From NCBI GenBank assembly GCA_947176745.1, contig CAMWRV010000032.1:1-33131 (forward strand): a DNA stretch of 33,131 bases. Direction: 5' to 3'. The notes under the pieces are model-generated. The model did no database searches and was not told where the DNA came from. It saw nothing but the letters and a program-made list of their open reading frames with translations. Shown piece by piece: positions 1-6,341 of the stretch. The translations under genes were made by a program, and so were the position numbers. This DNA comes from an uncultured Muribaculaceae bacterium. Lineage in GTDB: Bacteria > Bacteroidota > Bacteroidia > Bacteroidales > Muribaculaceae. Position 1 is the stretch's first letter, and every line of letters begins with the position of its first letter.

Positions 1-26
1 AAGAGTAGGTAATCGCCACCTTGAAG

Positions 27-55
27 GTCACGGAGAAATCCGTGACTTTTTTTTT
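27..55 (+). terminator. Rho-independent terminator of an upstream gene outside the window
   Basis: A 7-bp perfect stem (GTCACGG at 27-33 with CCGTGAC at 40-46) has a 6-nt loop and is followed by nine T residues (47-55). This is a canonical intrinsic terminator reading rightward. It implies that a plus-strand transcript ends just inside the left edge, but its gene is not visible. Confidence 0.85.
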
Positions 56-63
56 GACGGTAC

Positions 64-83
64 GGACGCGATTAATCGCGTCC
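64..83. repeat. 20-bp perfect palindrome, REP-like
   Basis: GGACGCGATTAATCGCGTCC is its own reverse complement and lies directly after the terminator. Such extragenic palindromes can be REP-type repeats or protein-binding sites. One copy in the window cannot decide between these. Confidence 0.6.
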
Positions 84-99
84 CAACTGATACGACCGG

Positions 100-207
100 A
101 CCGGGAGCGGCGGACCTCCGGGACGCCGACAGCTGCAGTTCCCAGACTATTATTTCTTCTTCTGCACGGTTTTACTGTCGGCGTCCCGGAGGTCCGCCGC
201 TCCCGGT
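100..207. repeat. Perfect 33-bp inverted repeat with a 42-nt spacer
   Basis: The left arm (100-132) and right arm (175-207) are exact reverse complements over 33 bp and are GC-rich (CCGGGAGCGG... against ...CCGCTCCCGG). The spacer at 133-174 is AT-richer. As RNA this would form a very stable hairpin. An open reading frame of 74 codons runs through it at 21-245 but is composed of the repeat, so it is not called as a gene. It could be an intergenic repeat element or the relic of a small mobile element. No gene overlaps it. Confidence 0.85.
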
Positions 208-242
208 GTTTGCTTCAGTGTTTGCTTCAGTGTATGCTTCGG
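207..242 (+). repeat. Three tandem copies of a 12-bp repeat
   Basis: Two identical units TGTTTGCTTCAG (207-218 and 219-230) are followed by a third with two changes, TGTATGCTTCGG (231-242). The array abuts the right arm of the large inverted repeat. The remaining bases to 337 show no gene and no clear promoter box. Confidence 0.75.
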
Positions 243-337
243 TGATACTGTTCTTATCTACAGGAATCGTTTGTGATAAAACAACTTTACATATTTTTTC
301 GTTTCTTATCTGATGTGTCATATTTAATTTCTATCAG

Positions 338-949
338 ATGAAAGTATTGCTTGTTAACGGAAGTCCTCATGCGGACGGCAACACAAGGCTTGCGCTCGAA
401 GAGGTTGCAAAGGTTCTTAACAGTGAGGGTATCGAAACGGTATTCATAAATATCGGTACGAAGCCCGTTCCCGGATGTATCGCTTGTTATAAGTGTTACG
501 ATACCGGAGTATGCGTGTTTAATCAAGGTGTCTATGCCGAAATCAGAGAGATTCTTGAGAACGGAGTAGACGGGTTTGTATTTGGTTCGCCTACTTACTA
601 TGCAGGCCCCAATGGATCGCTCTGTTCTCTTATGGATCGTCTGTTCTATTCGCTCGGCCGATATTTCAAGGATAAACCGGCCGCTGCAGTCGGTGTGGCC
701 AGACGTGGTGGAGCAGTGCAGACAGTTGATCGTATCAACAAATATTTTGCAATATACAGTATGCCTATAGTGACTTCTCAGTATTGGAATCTCGCATTTG
801 GCCGCGAGCCCGGAGATGTTCTCAAGGATGGAGAAGGCATGCAGACCATGCGTACAATCGGACATAACCTCGCGGCTTTGCTTAAGGCCGGCGTCGGAAA
901 GGATTCCCCCGACAGAGAAACGCCTATACGGACAAATTTCATACGTTGA
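338..949 (+). CDS. Flavodoxin-family NAD(P)H-dependent oxidoreductase, iron-sulfur flavoprotein type
   Basis: This 203-residue protein has the flavodoxin-like fold of the FMN reductase/iron-sulfur flavoprotein superfamily. The FMN phosphate loop is seen at residues 7-17 (NGSPHADGNTR), and an SPTYYAGPNG segment that would contact the flavin ring lies mid-protein. Cysteines at 47, 50, 53 and 59 form C-x2-C-x2-C-x5-C, the compact motif that binds a 4Fe-4S cluster in archaeal Isf proteins. It is therefore probably an FMN and Fe-S electron carrier or reductase in the cytoplasm; the substrate is unknown. It appears to be monocistronic and convergent with the next gene. The long opposite-strand frame across it (287-1012) is a shadow. 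Confidence 0.85.
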   Translation: MKVLLVNGSPHADGNTRLALEEVAKVLNSEGIETVFINIGTKPVPGCIACYKCYDTGVCVFNQGVYAEIREILENGVDGFVFGSPTYYAGPNGSLCSLMDRLFYSLGRYFKDKPAAAVGVARRGGAVQTVDRINKYFAIYSMPIVTSQYWNLAFGREPGDVLKDGEGMQTMRTIGHNLAALLKAGVGKDSPDRETPIRTNFIR

Positions 950-990
950 CACGCCGACTGCGTGAGTAATATATTTGCATGTATAATATA

Positions 991-1026
991 AATACGTCCT
1001 GGCCGATTTCACGGTCAGGACGTATT
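991..1026. terminator. Strong hairpin between convergent flavodoxin genes
   Basis: An 11-bp perfect stem (AATACGTCCTG at 991-1001 with its complement at 1016-1026) extends inward by four more pairs, one of them G-T. It lies between two convergent stop codons. The T tail is poor on both strands, so it may be a bidirectional terminator or an mRNA 3' stabiliser. Confidence 0.55.
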
Positions 1027-1079
1027 GTCTCAGATTCCCATACCAGATAATATGTTAGAGCGGGGGGTTGATGCTTATT

Positions 1080-1661
1080 TTATCTCTTTATGCCGAACCC
1101 TTTCATCCATTTGATCAGACCGGCGTCAGAAGCGGAATTAAGAAGTTTGCCGCTGTCCCAATAAATGCCCGGATATTGGCTTTTGAGGCTGTCTACACTT
1201 TCTCCGATCTGAGAGCCATTTGATGTAGCGAAAGGAATGACGTATCTTTTGCCGAGTTCTTGTTTGTCAATGAATGAGTTGATTACTCGGGGAGCCTGCT
1301 CCCACCATATGGGATAGCCGATAAAGATGACGTCATATGATGAAATGTCGACTACGCTGTCGGTTGTTTCAGGCAGTGAGTCTGATTCATGCATCTCGAC
1401 ATAGCTGCGGCTTTTCTCATCGGTCCAGTCAAGGTCGGCAGCCGAATATGGTTTTGCAGGAACAATCTCGTGCAGGTCTCCACCGGATATCCTGGCTATG
1501 TCTTCAGCGACCTTTTTTGTTTTTCCAGTAGCGGAAAAATATGCCACAAGCACTCTTTTCTGTTTGGGCTTTTCATTTTCAGCATTGTTGCCCCCGCCGC
1601 AAGATGATATGGTCATCATCATTATCAAGGCGGCGAGTGAGATCATGATCTTTCTGCTCAT
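1080..1661 (-). CDS. Flavodoxin-domain lipoprotein
   Basis: This 193-residue protein starts with a lipoprotein signal peptide: basic MSRK, a hydrophobic stretch and a lipobox ending at Cys21 (ISSC), followed by Gly and Asn. A short linker leads into a flavodoxin domain. The FMN phosphate loop is FSATGKT at residues 42-48, and GYPIWWEQAPRVINSF is the conserved flavin-side segment of the Flavodoxin_4-type family. The likely role is an FMN redox protein anchored to an envelope membrane and facing the periplasm. That location is unusual, because most flavodoxins are cytoplasmic. It begins 12 nt downstream of the small HExxH gene, so the two are probably cotranscribed. Confidence 0.85.
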   Translation of the reverse strand: MSRKIMISLAALIMMMTISSCGGGNNAENEKPKQKRVLVAYFSATGKTKKVAEDIARISGGDLHEIVPAKPYSAADLDWTDEKSRSYVEMHESDSLPETTDSVVDISSYDVIFIGYPIWWEQAPRVINSFIDKQELGKRYVIPFATSNGSQIGESVDSLKSQYPGIYWDSGKLLNSASDAGLIKWMKGFGIKR

Positions 1662-1673
1662 TCTGTATTCTTG

Positions 1674-2006
1674 TTATTTCTTTATTCGAATGTATCTAAG
1701 GAACGCGAAGTGTTTTCTGTCCTTAATATAATTCATATCGTCCTGATGAGCGTATGCTTCTGTCTCAAATGAGATTCTACGATACGCTTTCATGTAGTCG
1801 CGGTATATAACAAACCTTGCTGCCCATTCAATCACATATAGAAGATAGAAGAAGACATAGCAAAGCTCTTTCATCTGGTCAGTGTGTATCATTTCGTGAT
1901 TGATGGTCACACTGTCGCATTCACCTTTTGCAAAAATTATGCCGAACAGGTTTATGGCCAGAAATCTCGGCCCGAAAGGTATTATTCTGTTATATACTAT
2001 TCTCAT
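1674..2006 (-). CDS. Small conserved membrane-associated HExxH protein, function unknown
   Basis: This 110-residue protein has a hydrophobic N-terminal half, then HEMIH at residues 37-41, a hydrophobic YVFFYLLYVIEW segment (about 50-61) and FETEAYAHQ at about 80-88. The HExxH followed by a downstream Glu resembles a gluzincin zinc-peptidase core, but the protein is far shorter than usual peptidases. It could be a minimal membrane metalloprotease or a non-catalytic relative. I do not recognise a named family. It leads the two-gene unit with the lipoprotein flavodoxin. Confidence 0.65.
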   Translation of the reverse strand: MRIVYNRIIPFGPRFLAINLFGIIFAKGECDSVTINHEMIHTDQMKELCYVFFYLLYVIEWAARFVIYRDYMKAYRRISFETEAYAHQDDMNYIKDRKHFAFLRYIRIKK

Positions 2007-2037
2007 CCGGGTTTGCCACGCAGCAGTCGCAAATCAA

Positions 2038-2069
2038 CTTGTATGATAATAAAAAATACGTTATCTTTG
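2038..2069 (+). promoter_or_regulatory. Bacteroidota-type promoter for the carbonic anhydrase gene
   Basis: The -7 box TATCTTTG (2062-2069) matches TAnnTTTG exactly. A CTTG at 2038-2041, one mismatch from the -33 TTTG, lies 20 nt upstream. Transcription would start near 2076, giving a leader of about 75 nt. Confidence 0.6.
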
Positions 2070-2149
2070 CAATTGTCATGCGGCATGCTTCCTTGATAGA
2101 GGCTGCATGGTAATGCAAATTTAACACTAATTTTTAGAATATCAATGAT

Positions 2150-2692
2150 ATGATTGATGAAATACTGAACCATAACAGAGATTTCGTCAAGTCACACGGG
2201 TATGAGCGTTTTGTCACCTCGAAGTATCCTGACAAGAAGATCGCCATAGTGACCTGCATGGACACACGTCTTGTAGAGCTGCTTCCGGCAGCCCTCGGAA
2301 TCCGTAACGGTGATGTGAAGATTATCAAGAATGCCGGGGGAACGATCACCAATCCCTTCGATTCTACAATGAGGTCGCTGCTCGTTGCAGTTTATGAGTT
2401 AGGAGTCAATGAGATAATGGTGATCGGACACACCGGCTGCGGCGTTCAGGGAATGGATGCTTCGGAGATGCTCGATAAAATGCGGGAGCGCGGTGTCAGC
2501 GAAGAGCATATATCGCTAATGAAACATTGCGGCATAGATCTCGCAGGGTGGCTTCATGGATTTGAGGACACTGACGCTGCGATAAGAGAGACTGTAGACC
2601 TTATACGCAATCATCCGCTCATGGCGGCTGATGTCCGTGTGGCCGGATATATAATGGATTCCGTAACCGGGGGTCTATCGATAATAGAATAA
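2150..2692 (+). CDS. Beta-class carbonic anhydrase
   Basis: This 180-residue protein interconverts CO2 and bicarbonate. The beta-class zinc ligands are visible: Cys36 in CMDTR (36-40), and His94 and Cys97 in HTGCG (94-98). Asp38 and Arg40 form the conserved dyad. The length fits the small beta-CA-like clade found in Firmicutes and Bacteroidota. Bicarbonate supply matters for carboxylation reactions in CO2-dependent gut Bacteroidales. The gene has its own promoter and heads a short run with a secreted small protein and rlmH. Confidence 0.9.
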   Translation: MIDEILNHNRDFVKSHGYERFVTSKYPDKKIAIVTCMDTRLVELLPAALGIRNGDVKIIKNAGGTITNPFDSTMRSLLVAVYELGVNEIMVIGHTGCGVQGMDASEMLDKMRERGVSEEHISLMKHCGIDLAGWLHGFEDTDAAIRETVDLIRNHPLMAADVRVAGYIMDSVTGGLSIIE

Positions 2693-2753
2693 AATTAGAT
2701 CCCATCTCACAAAAATGTCAAAAGGGGTCTTATTGCAAAACAAACGATAAGAT

Positions 2754-3164
2754 ATGAAGAATTTAAGAAACTGCTGTCTTGTTTGCGCAACAATGTTTTC
2801 AGTTGCTTCCATGTCGGCGGAAGTCGCTCTCAAATCAATCGGAGAGAAGGATGGAAAGATTGAGATAGTCATGGAGGACCGTGAAGCTGGCGACAATGTC
2901 ATGGTGACGTCTGCAAAACTTATAAACGACGGCAAGGAGGTCTATGCTCTCATGATGATGTGTGGCCTTGCTGACGGAGTGGGGACATACACACTGACTT
3001 TCCCCATGCAGAAAGCTTTTGTGAATCCGGCAGTAGCTATGACGATCAATGGCGAGGAGACATTGACCGACATAGAAGGGAAGACAGACGGCATTATCAC
3101 AGAGTCTCAGGTCAGCGAATCGGAAATTAATGACGGCAGATGTCCGTGCGGATGTGAGGATTGA
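2754..3164 (+). CDS. Small secreted protein with a C-terminal Cys-x-Cys-x-Cys tail
   Basis: This 136-residue protein is of unrecognised family. A signal peptide is clear at residues 1-22 (ending SMSA before Glu). The body is a small, beta-rich-looking domain with an MMMCGLAD segment. The last residues are RCPCGCED, with cysteines at 130, 132 and 134, which could bind a metal or form disulfides. It lies 61 nt after carbonic anhydrase and its TGA is 8 nt before the rlmH ATG. It is probably exported to the periplasm. Confidence 0.7.
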   Translation: MKNLRNCCLVCATMFSVASMSAEVALKSIGEKDGKIEIVMEDREAGDNVMVTSAKLINDGKEVYALMMMCGLADGVGTYTLTFPMQKAFVNPAVAMTINGEETLTDIEGKTDGIITESQVSESEINDGRCPCGCED

Positions 3165-3172
3165 GAGGGCGT

Positions 3173-3646
3173 ATGGACATTGTTCTGATGACTATTGGCA
3201 AGACGCGTATCGGTTTTGTCTCCGACGGCATAAGCGAGTATTCCAGGCGTCTGACCCGATATGTGCCCTTTCATGTTCTGGAACTTCCTGATGTCAGGTC
3301 CACACGAGCCATGACAGAAGAACAGCAGAAAGAGCGTGAGGGCTCTATGATTCTGGAGAAAATCTCCCCGGCAGATTTTGTCATCCTTCTTGATGAACGC
3401 GGTCGGCAGTATAGCTCTGTCGAGTTTGCCGCATATATGGAAAAACTCATGGGATCAGGACGAAAGAGGGTAGTCTTTGTGGTCGGAGGTCCCTATGGTT
3501 TTTCCGAAGAGGTATACGCAAGAGCGGATGCAAAGCTGTCGCTTTCACGCATGACATTCAACCATGAGATGGTGAGGATGTTTTTTGTCGAGCAGATTTA
3601 CCGAGCTATGACTATTCTCCGCGGTGAACCATATCATCACGAATAG
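3173..3646 (+). CDS. rlmH: 23S rRNA (pseudouridine1915-N3)-methyltransferase RlmH
   Basis: RlmH is the SPOUT-class methyltransferase that methylates pseudouridine 1915 in helix 69 of 23S rRNA on assembled ribosomes. The conserved VVFVVGGPYGFSEEV segment forms the SAM-binding trefoil knot. The C-terminal LSLSRMTFNHEMVRMFFVEQ...RGEPYHHE is the family hallmark. ATG at 3173 gives 157 residues, the usual length. A TTG 12 nt upstream is in frame but overlaps the previous stop and is less likely. A GAGAGGG lies just upstream of the ATG. The 3' end overlaps the convergent DoxX-like gene by 35 nt. Confidence 0.95.
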   Translation: MDIVLMTIGKTRIGFVSDGISEYSRRLTRYVPFHVLELPDVRSTRAMTEEQQKEREGSMILEKISPADFVILLDERGRQYSSVEFAAYMEKLMGSGRKRVVFVVGGPYGFSEEVYARADAKLSLSRMTFNHEMVRMFFVEQIYRAMTILRGEPYHHE

Positions 3647-4964
3647 CGTCTTTGCGGCGCGATTTCCTTGTTGTATAAGCATCCTTGATGCGTGGCAGCA
3701 TTGACAGTGTCAGCGGAACCGCCATGCATATTATGAAAAGATAGACAAGATTCATCAGTTCCGCGTGGCTGTCGGATGCAAGGTCTTCCGGCTTGACTCT
3801 ATCCCCTTGTTCCGACACAAGGTCAATGTCAAGTGCGGCGAGTGTCGATTTCCATATTATCCGGTTGTCATCGACATATACGACTGCCGGATTGCCGCGT
3901 GCGACCTCCTTGATCGCAGTGTCATCGCTCGTATATATGTCATACTGAGGCATAGAGAGATCTTCCCATTCCTCGACCTCGGCAGGTGTGCCCGAAACGG
4001 CTGCTATCATTCCGGTGTCGTGACGTGACGCCCAGTCGTACAGTTCATTTATTTTCCATGTTGTGGCAGGTGATACTCCGGGCAGGTCGGGGATAAGCAG
4101 CAATAGAAGTTTTCCATGCGCCACGGCCTCGTCTGTAATGTCTTCGTTTCCATCTTTGTCCCACAGTCTGAATGACCGTGAATCAGCACCGCTGCCAGGT
4201 GCGGTTTTCTCAGGCATGATTTCGATGCGCTCCACAAATTTCCATCCATCTTCTTCTGACGGAAGCTCATCATCGACACCGAATTCTTTCCGCTCCCCGT
4301 CTTTCTCGTAGACGAAACGGAAATCAGACTCCGTGTTGTCATCTTCATCGTCTGCCATAGAGACGAGCGGGCCGCCTGTCTTATAGGGTCTGAAGTCGAT
4401 GAGAGGCTGTCGTGTATATCCGAGTATCGACACTGTTGTGACAAAAATGAGAGAGAGCACAAATGCCATCCACTGGAATGCAGGCGAGATGACAGTGATG
4501 GCTTTCCTGTTATACCTGACAAGCCATATTATCATGCCCGTCAGAACCACATTCTTCCAGAATGTCGCCCAGTTGGAAAGAATTATGAAGTCTCCGAAGC
4601 ATCCGCAGTCGCTGACGGGATCGTATATGGCAATCCACAGCGTGAGCGCAAGCATGGTCACAATGAATATGAGCGCTATTATTGGGCATGACTTTCTATA
4701 GCATCCGGTTATCATGAACACTCCGATCATGAATTCAAGAGCGCAAAGAGCGAACACGCCGGCAAGAAGAAGAGCGTGCAGCACGGGCATCCCCATCGCC
4801 GCAGTGTATTCCTCGAATTTATATAGCGAACCCCAAGGATCGATGGCTTTCACGAATCCGGAAACTATAAAGACCGAGCCTGTGATTATCCGGAACAGCC
4901 ATGTGATTGAGCTGATAATGATTCTGTTATTAGAATCTGATTTTGATGAGAGCGAAAAAAGCAT
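3612..4964 (-). CDS. DoxX/MauE-like membrane protein (BT_3979-type)
   Basis: This 450-residue protein has an N-terminal membrane domain with about five hydrophobic helices (roughly 19-40, 60-85, 95-113, 133-150, 163-182). It has SGFVKAIDPWGS near the first helix and DCGCFGD at about 119-125, both typical of DoxX/MauE-like proteins. A soluble region (about 185-400) follows, then one more helix near 404-424 and a basic tail. MauE relatives are linked to disulfide handling, and the CGC pair suggests thiol chemistry, but the function is unproven. It overlaps the upstream DUF1599 gene by 35 nt, so they are translationally linked, and overlaps rlmH tail to tail. Confidence 0.8.
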   Translation of the reverse strand: MLFSLSSKSDSNNRIIISSITWLFRIITGSVFIVSGFVKAIDPWGSLYKFEEYTAAMGMPVLHALLLAGVFALCALEFMIGVFMITGCYRKSCPIIALIFIVTMLALTLWIAIYDPVSDCGCFGDFIILSNWATFWKNVVLTGMIIWLVRYNRKAITVISPAFQWMAFVLSLIFVTTVSILGYTRQPLIDFRPYKTGGPLVSMADDEDDNTESDFRFVYEKDGERKEFGVDDELPSEEDGWKFVERIEIMPEKTAPGSGADSRSFRLWDKDGNEDITDEAVAHGKLLLLLIPDLPGVSPATTWKINELYDWASRHDTGMIAAVSGTPAEVEEWEDLSMPQYDIYTSDDTAIKEVARGNPAVVYVDDNRIIWKSTLAALDIDLVSEQGDRVKPEDLASDSHAELMNLVYLFIICMAVPLTLSMLPRIKDAYTTRKSRRKDAIRDDMVHRGE

Positions 4965-5475
4965 AATTTATCATATCCATGTAATTGGCGTCGATACCCT
5001 CGGATATCAGAGTCTTGCCGTGGTTTGACTCGATCTCTTTAGTCCGCATGAGTTTCTGGAGGATAATGTCGGTAAAACTGCTGACACGCATTTCGCGCCA
5101 GGCCTCGTCATAATCGTGGTTCTTGTCCATCATCAGCGAGGTGGCTGCATCGATCTTGCAGTCATACATCTCGAGTGCGGTTTTGGGGTCGAGGGAGTCG
5201 CCGGGCCCGAGCTCAAGCTGTATGAGTGCCATCGCGCAGTAGTTGATTATCCCGATGAACTCAGGCTCTATGCCCTCGTTGACAGCCGCGTGACTTTCTC
5301 CTTTTTCTTCAAGCGAGCGTATCCGTCTGGCTTTGATAAATATCTGGTCAGTCATGCTCGACGGGCGCATGATTCTCCATGACGTGCCGTAGTCAAGCAT
5401 CTTCTTTTCATAGATGCCACGGCATATTTCACGAATTTTCTTGAACTGTTCTACAGTATTGTCCGGCTTTTTCAT
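4930..5475 (-). CDS. DUF1599 protein with two tandem copies of the domain
   Basis: This 181-residue protein consists of an internal duplication. KMLDYGTSWRIMRPSSMTDQ...EGIEPEFIGIINYCAMAL in the first half is mirrored by KNHDYDEAWREMRVSSFTDI...EGIDANYMDMINYAFFAL in the second. The pattern fits the DUF1599 family, which is common in Bacteroidota next to DoxX-like genes. The biochemical role is unknown. It is the first gene of the leftward pair. No TAnnTTTG box was found upstream of it. Confidence 0.85.
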   Translation of the reverse strand: MKKPDNTVEQFKKIREICRGIYEKKMLDYGTSWRIMRPSSMTDQIFIKARRIRSLEEKGESHAAVNEGIEPEFIGIINYCAMALIQLELGPGDSLDPKTALEMYDCKIDAATSLMMDKNHDYDEAWREMRVSSFTDIILQKLMRTKEIESNHGKTLISEGIDANYMDMINYAFFALIKIRF

Positions 5476-5492
5476 TTAAGAAATATTCAGTG

Positions 5493-5507
5493 TTTCCCGG
5501 CGGGAAA
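5493..5507. repeat. Short palindrome TTTCCCG-G-CGGGAAA
   Basis: Seven-bp arms flank one central base between the divergent DUF1599 and DUF4293 genes. A related half (CCCGGCCG and TTCCCGC) follows within 30 nt. It could be an operator for the divergent pair; evidence is weak. Confidence 0.35.
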
Positions 5508-5604
5508 ATCAAATCCCGGCCGAAACTTCCCGCTAAATTATCAAAAATGCTCCGATATTCAAAATTTTGATCTTGCAGTAAGTGCCATTTTGCTGAAATT
5601 TGAT

Positions 5605-5612
5605 TAATTTTG
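5605..5612 (+). promoter_or_regulatory. Promoter -7 box for the DUF4293 gene
   Basis: TAATTTTG matches TAnnTTTG. No TTTG is found at the usual 19-21 nt upstream, so only the -7 element is supported. The expected leader is about 55 nt. Confidence 0.5.
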
Positions 5613-5676
5613 CAGGAAGGAACGCTTATGCGGCCCTTCTTGTTAAAGAATGTTTTATAATTTAAACTATAGGAAT

Positions 5677-6147
5677 ATGGTTATACAGCGCTGGCAATCC
5701 GTCTTGCTACTTATAACTGCAGTCATGATGGCATGCTTCACATTCATGTCGCTCGGACAGGTGCAGTGTGAGTTTGTAACTCTTGACTTCACAACGATCG
5801 GTTTCAATGTAGAGGGTGAGACTCCCGAGGGTATGGAGCCTGGGTATTTCGTTCGTACGTGGCCATTGTTTGTGATTTCGGTATTGAGTTTCATACTCCC
5901 GCTGATCAACATTTTTCTTTATCGCAATCTCAGAAAGCAAAAGACAGTCTGTCTCGTCGAACTGCTGATAATCTTTACAGTCTGCTGCTCGGCAGCGGCC
6001 TACGGTTATTTTGCGGTGCCTGATTATTTCGTGAGCTGGTCATCTGCCGTTGTGGCTCCGCTGATAGCGTTTGTCGCCGATCTTTTGGCCTACAGGCTCA
6101 TTTGCCGTGATCAGCGTGCCCTGAGATCTGCCGACAGAATCAGATAA
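5677..6147 (+). CDS. DUF4293 integral membrane protein
   Basis: With ATG at 5677 the protein is 156 residues and begins MVIQRWQSVLLL, the characteristic start of DUF4293. AGGAA lies just upstream. An in-frame ATG at 5650 would add nine residues before the conserved start and is less likely. Four hydrophobic helices are visible, with a soluble loop after the first. The function of this Bacteroidota-restricted family is unknown. It appears to be monocistronic, with a terminator directly after it. Confidence 0.8.
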   Translation: MVIQRWQSVLLLITAVMMACFTFMSLGQVQCEFVTLDFTTIGFNVEGETPEGMEPGYFVRTWPLFVISVLSFILPLINIFLYRNLRKQKTVCLVELLIIFTVCCSAAAYGYFAVPDYFVSWSSAVVAPLIAFVADLLAYRLICRDQRALRSADRIR

Positions 6148-6186
6148 TCCGGGCGGATCTTCAACCCGAAAGAACAACAATTCATG

Positions 6187-6236
6187 CAAGCGTGCAATTT
6201 GCATGTCAATCAGCACGCTTGTTTGCTTTATTTTTT
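6187..6236 (+). terminator. Intrinsic terminator after the DUF4293 gene
   Basis: The perfect 9-bp stem CAAGCGTGC (6187-6195) pairs with GCACGCTTG (6213-6221) around a 17-nt loop and is followed by TTTGCTTTATTTTTT. The T-rich tail runs into the proS promoter box. Confidence 0.7.
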
Positions 6237-6237
6237 A

Positions 6238-6245
6238 TATCTTTG
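6238..6245 (+). promoter_or_regulatory. proS: Promoter -7 box for proS
   Basis: TATCTTTG matches TAnnTTTG. The nearest CTTG (6218-6221) is 16 nt away, shorter than usual. A start near 6252 would give a leader of about 90 nt, with no recognisable T-box or riboswitch. Confidence 0.5.
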
Positions 6246-6341
6246 CAGAGATTATGCCGTTGAGGCTATGTCCGGAGTCGTGTTTGATGCATCAGGGCAC
6301 AAACGCTTTCCTGACGAAACAATAACGAGTGTTTCAGAATT

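Noticed and set aside
21..245. 74-codon plus-strand frame at the left edge
   Set aside because: It is built from the terminator, palindrome, large inverted repeat and tandem repeat; no ribosome binding site or protein-like features.
287..1012. 241-codon minus-strand frame
   Set aside because: It is antisense to the flavodoxin-family gene, which has clear motifs; no family resemblance and it spans intergenic sequence on both sides.
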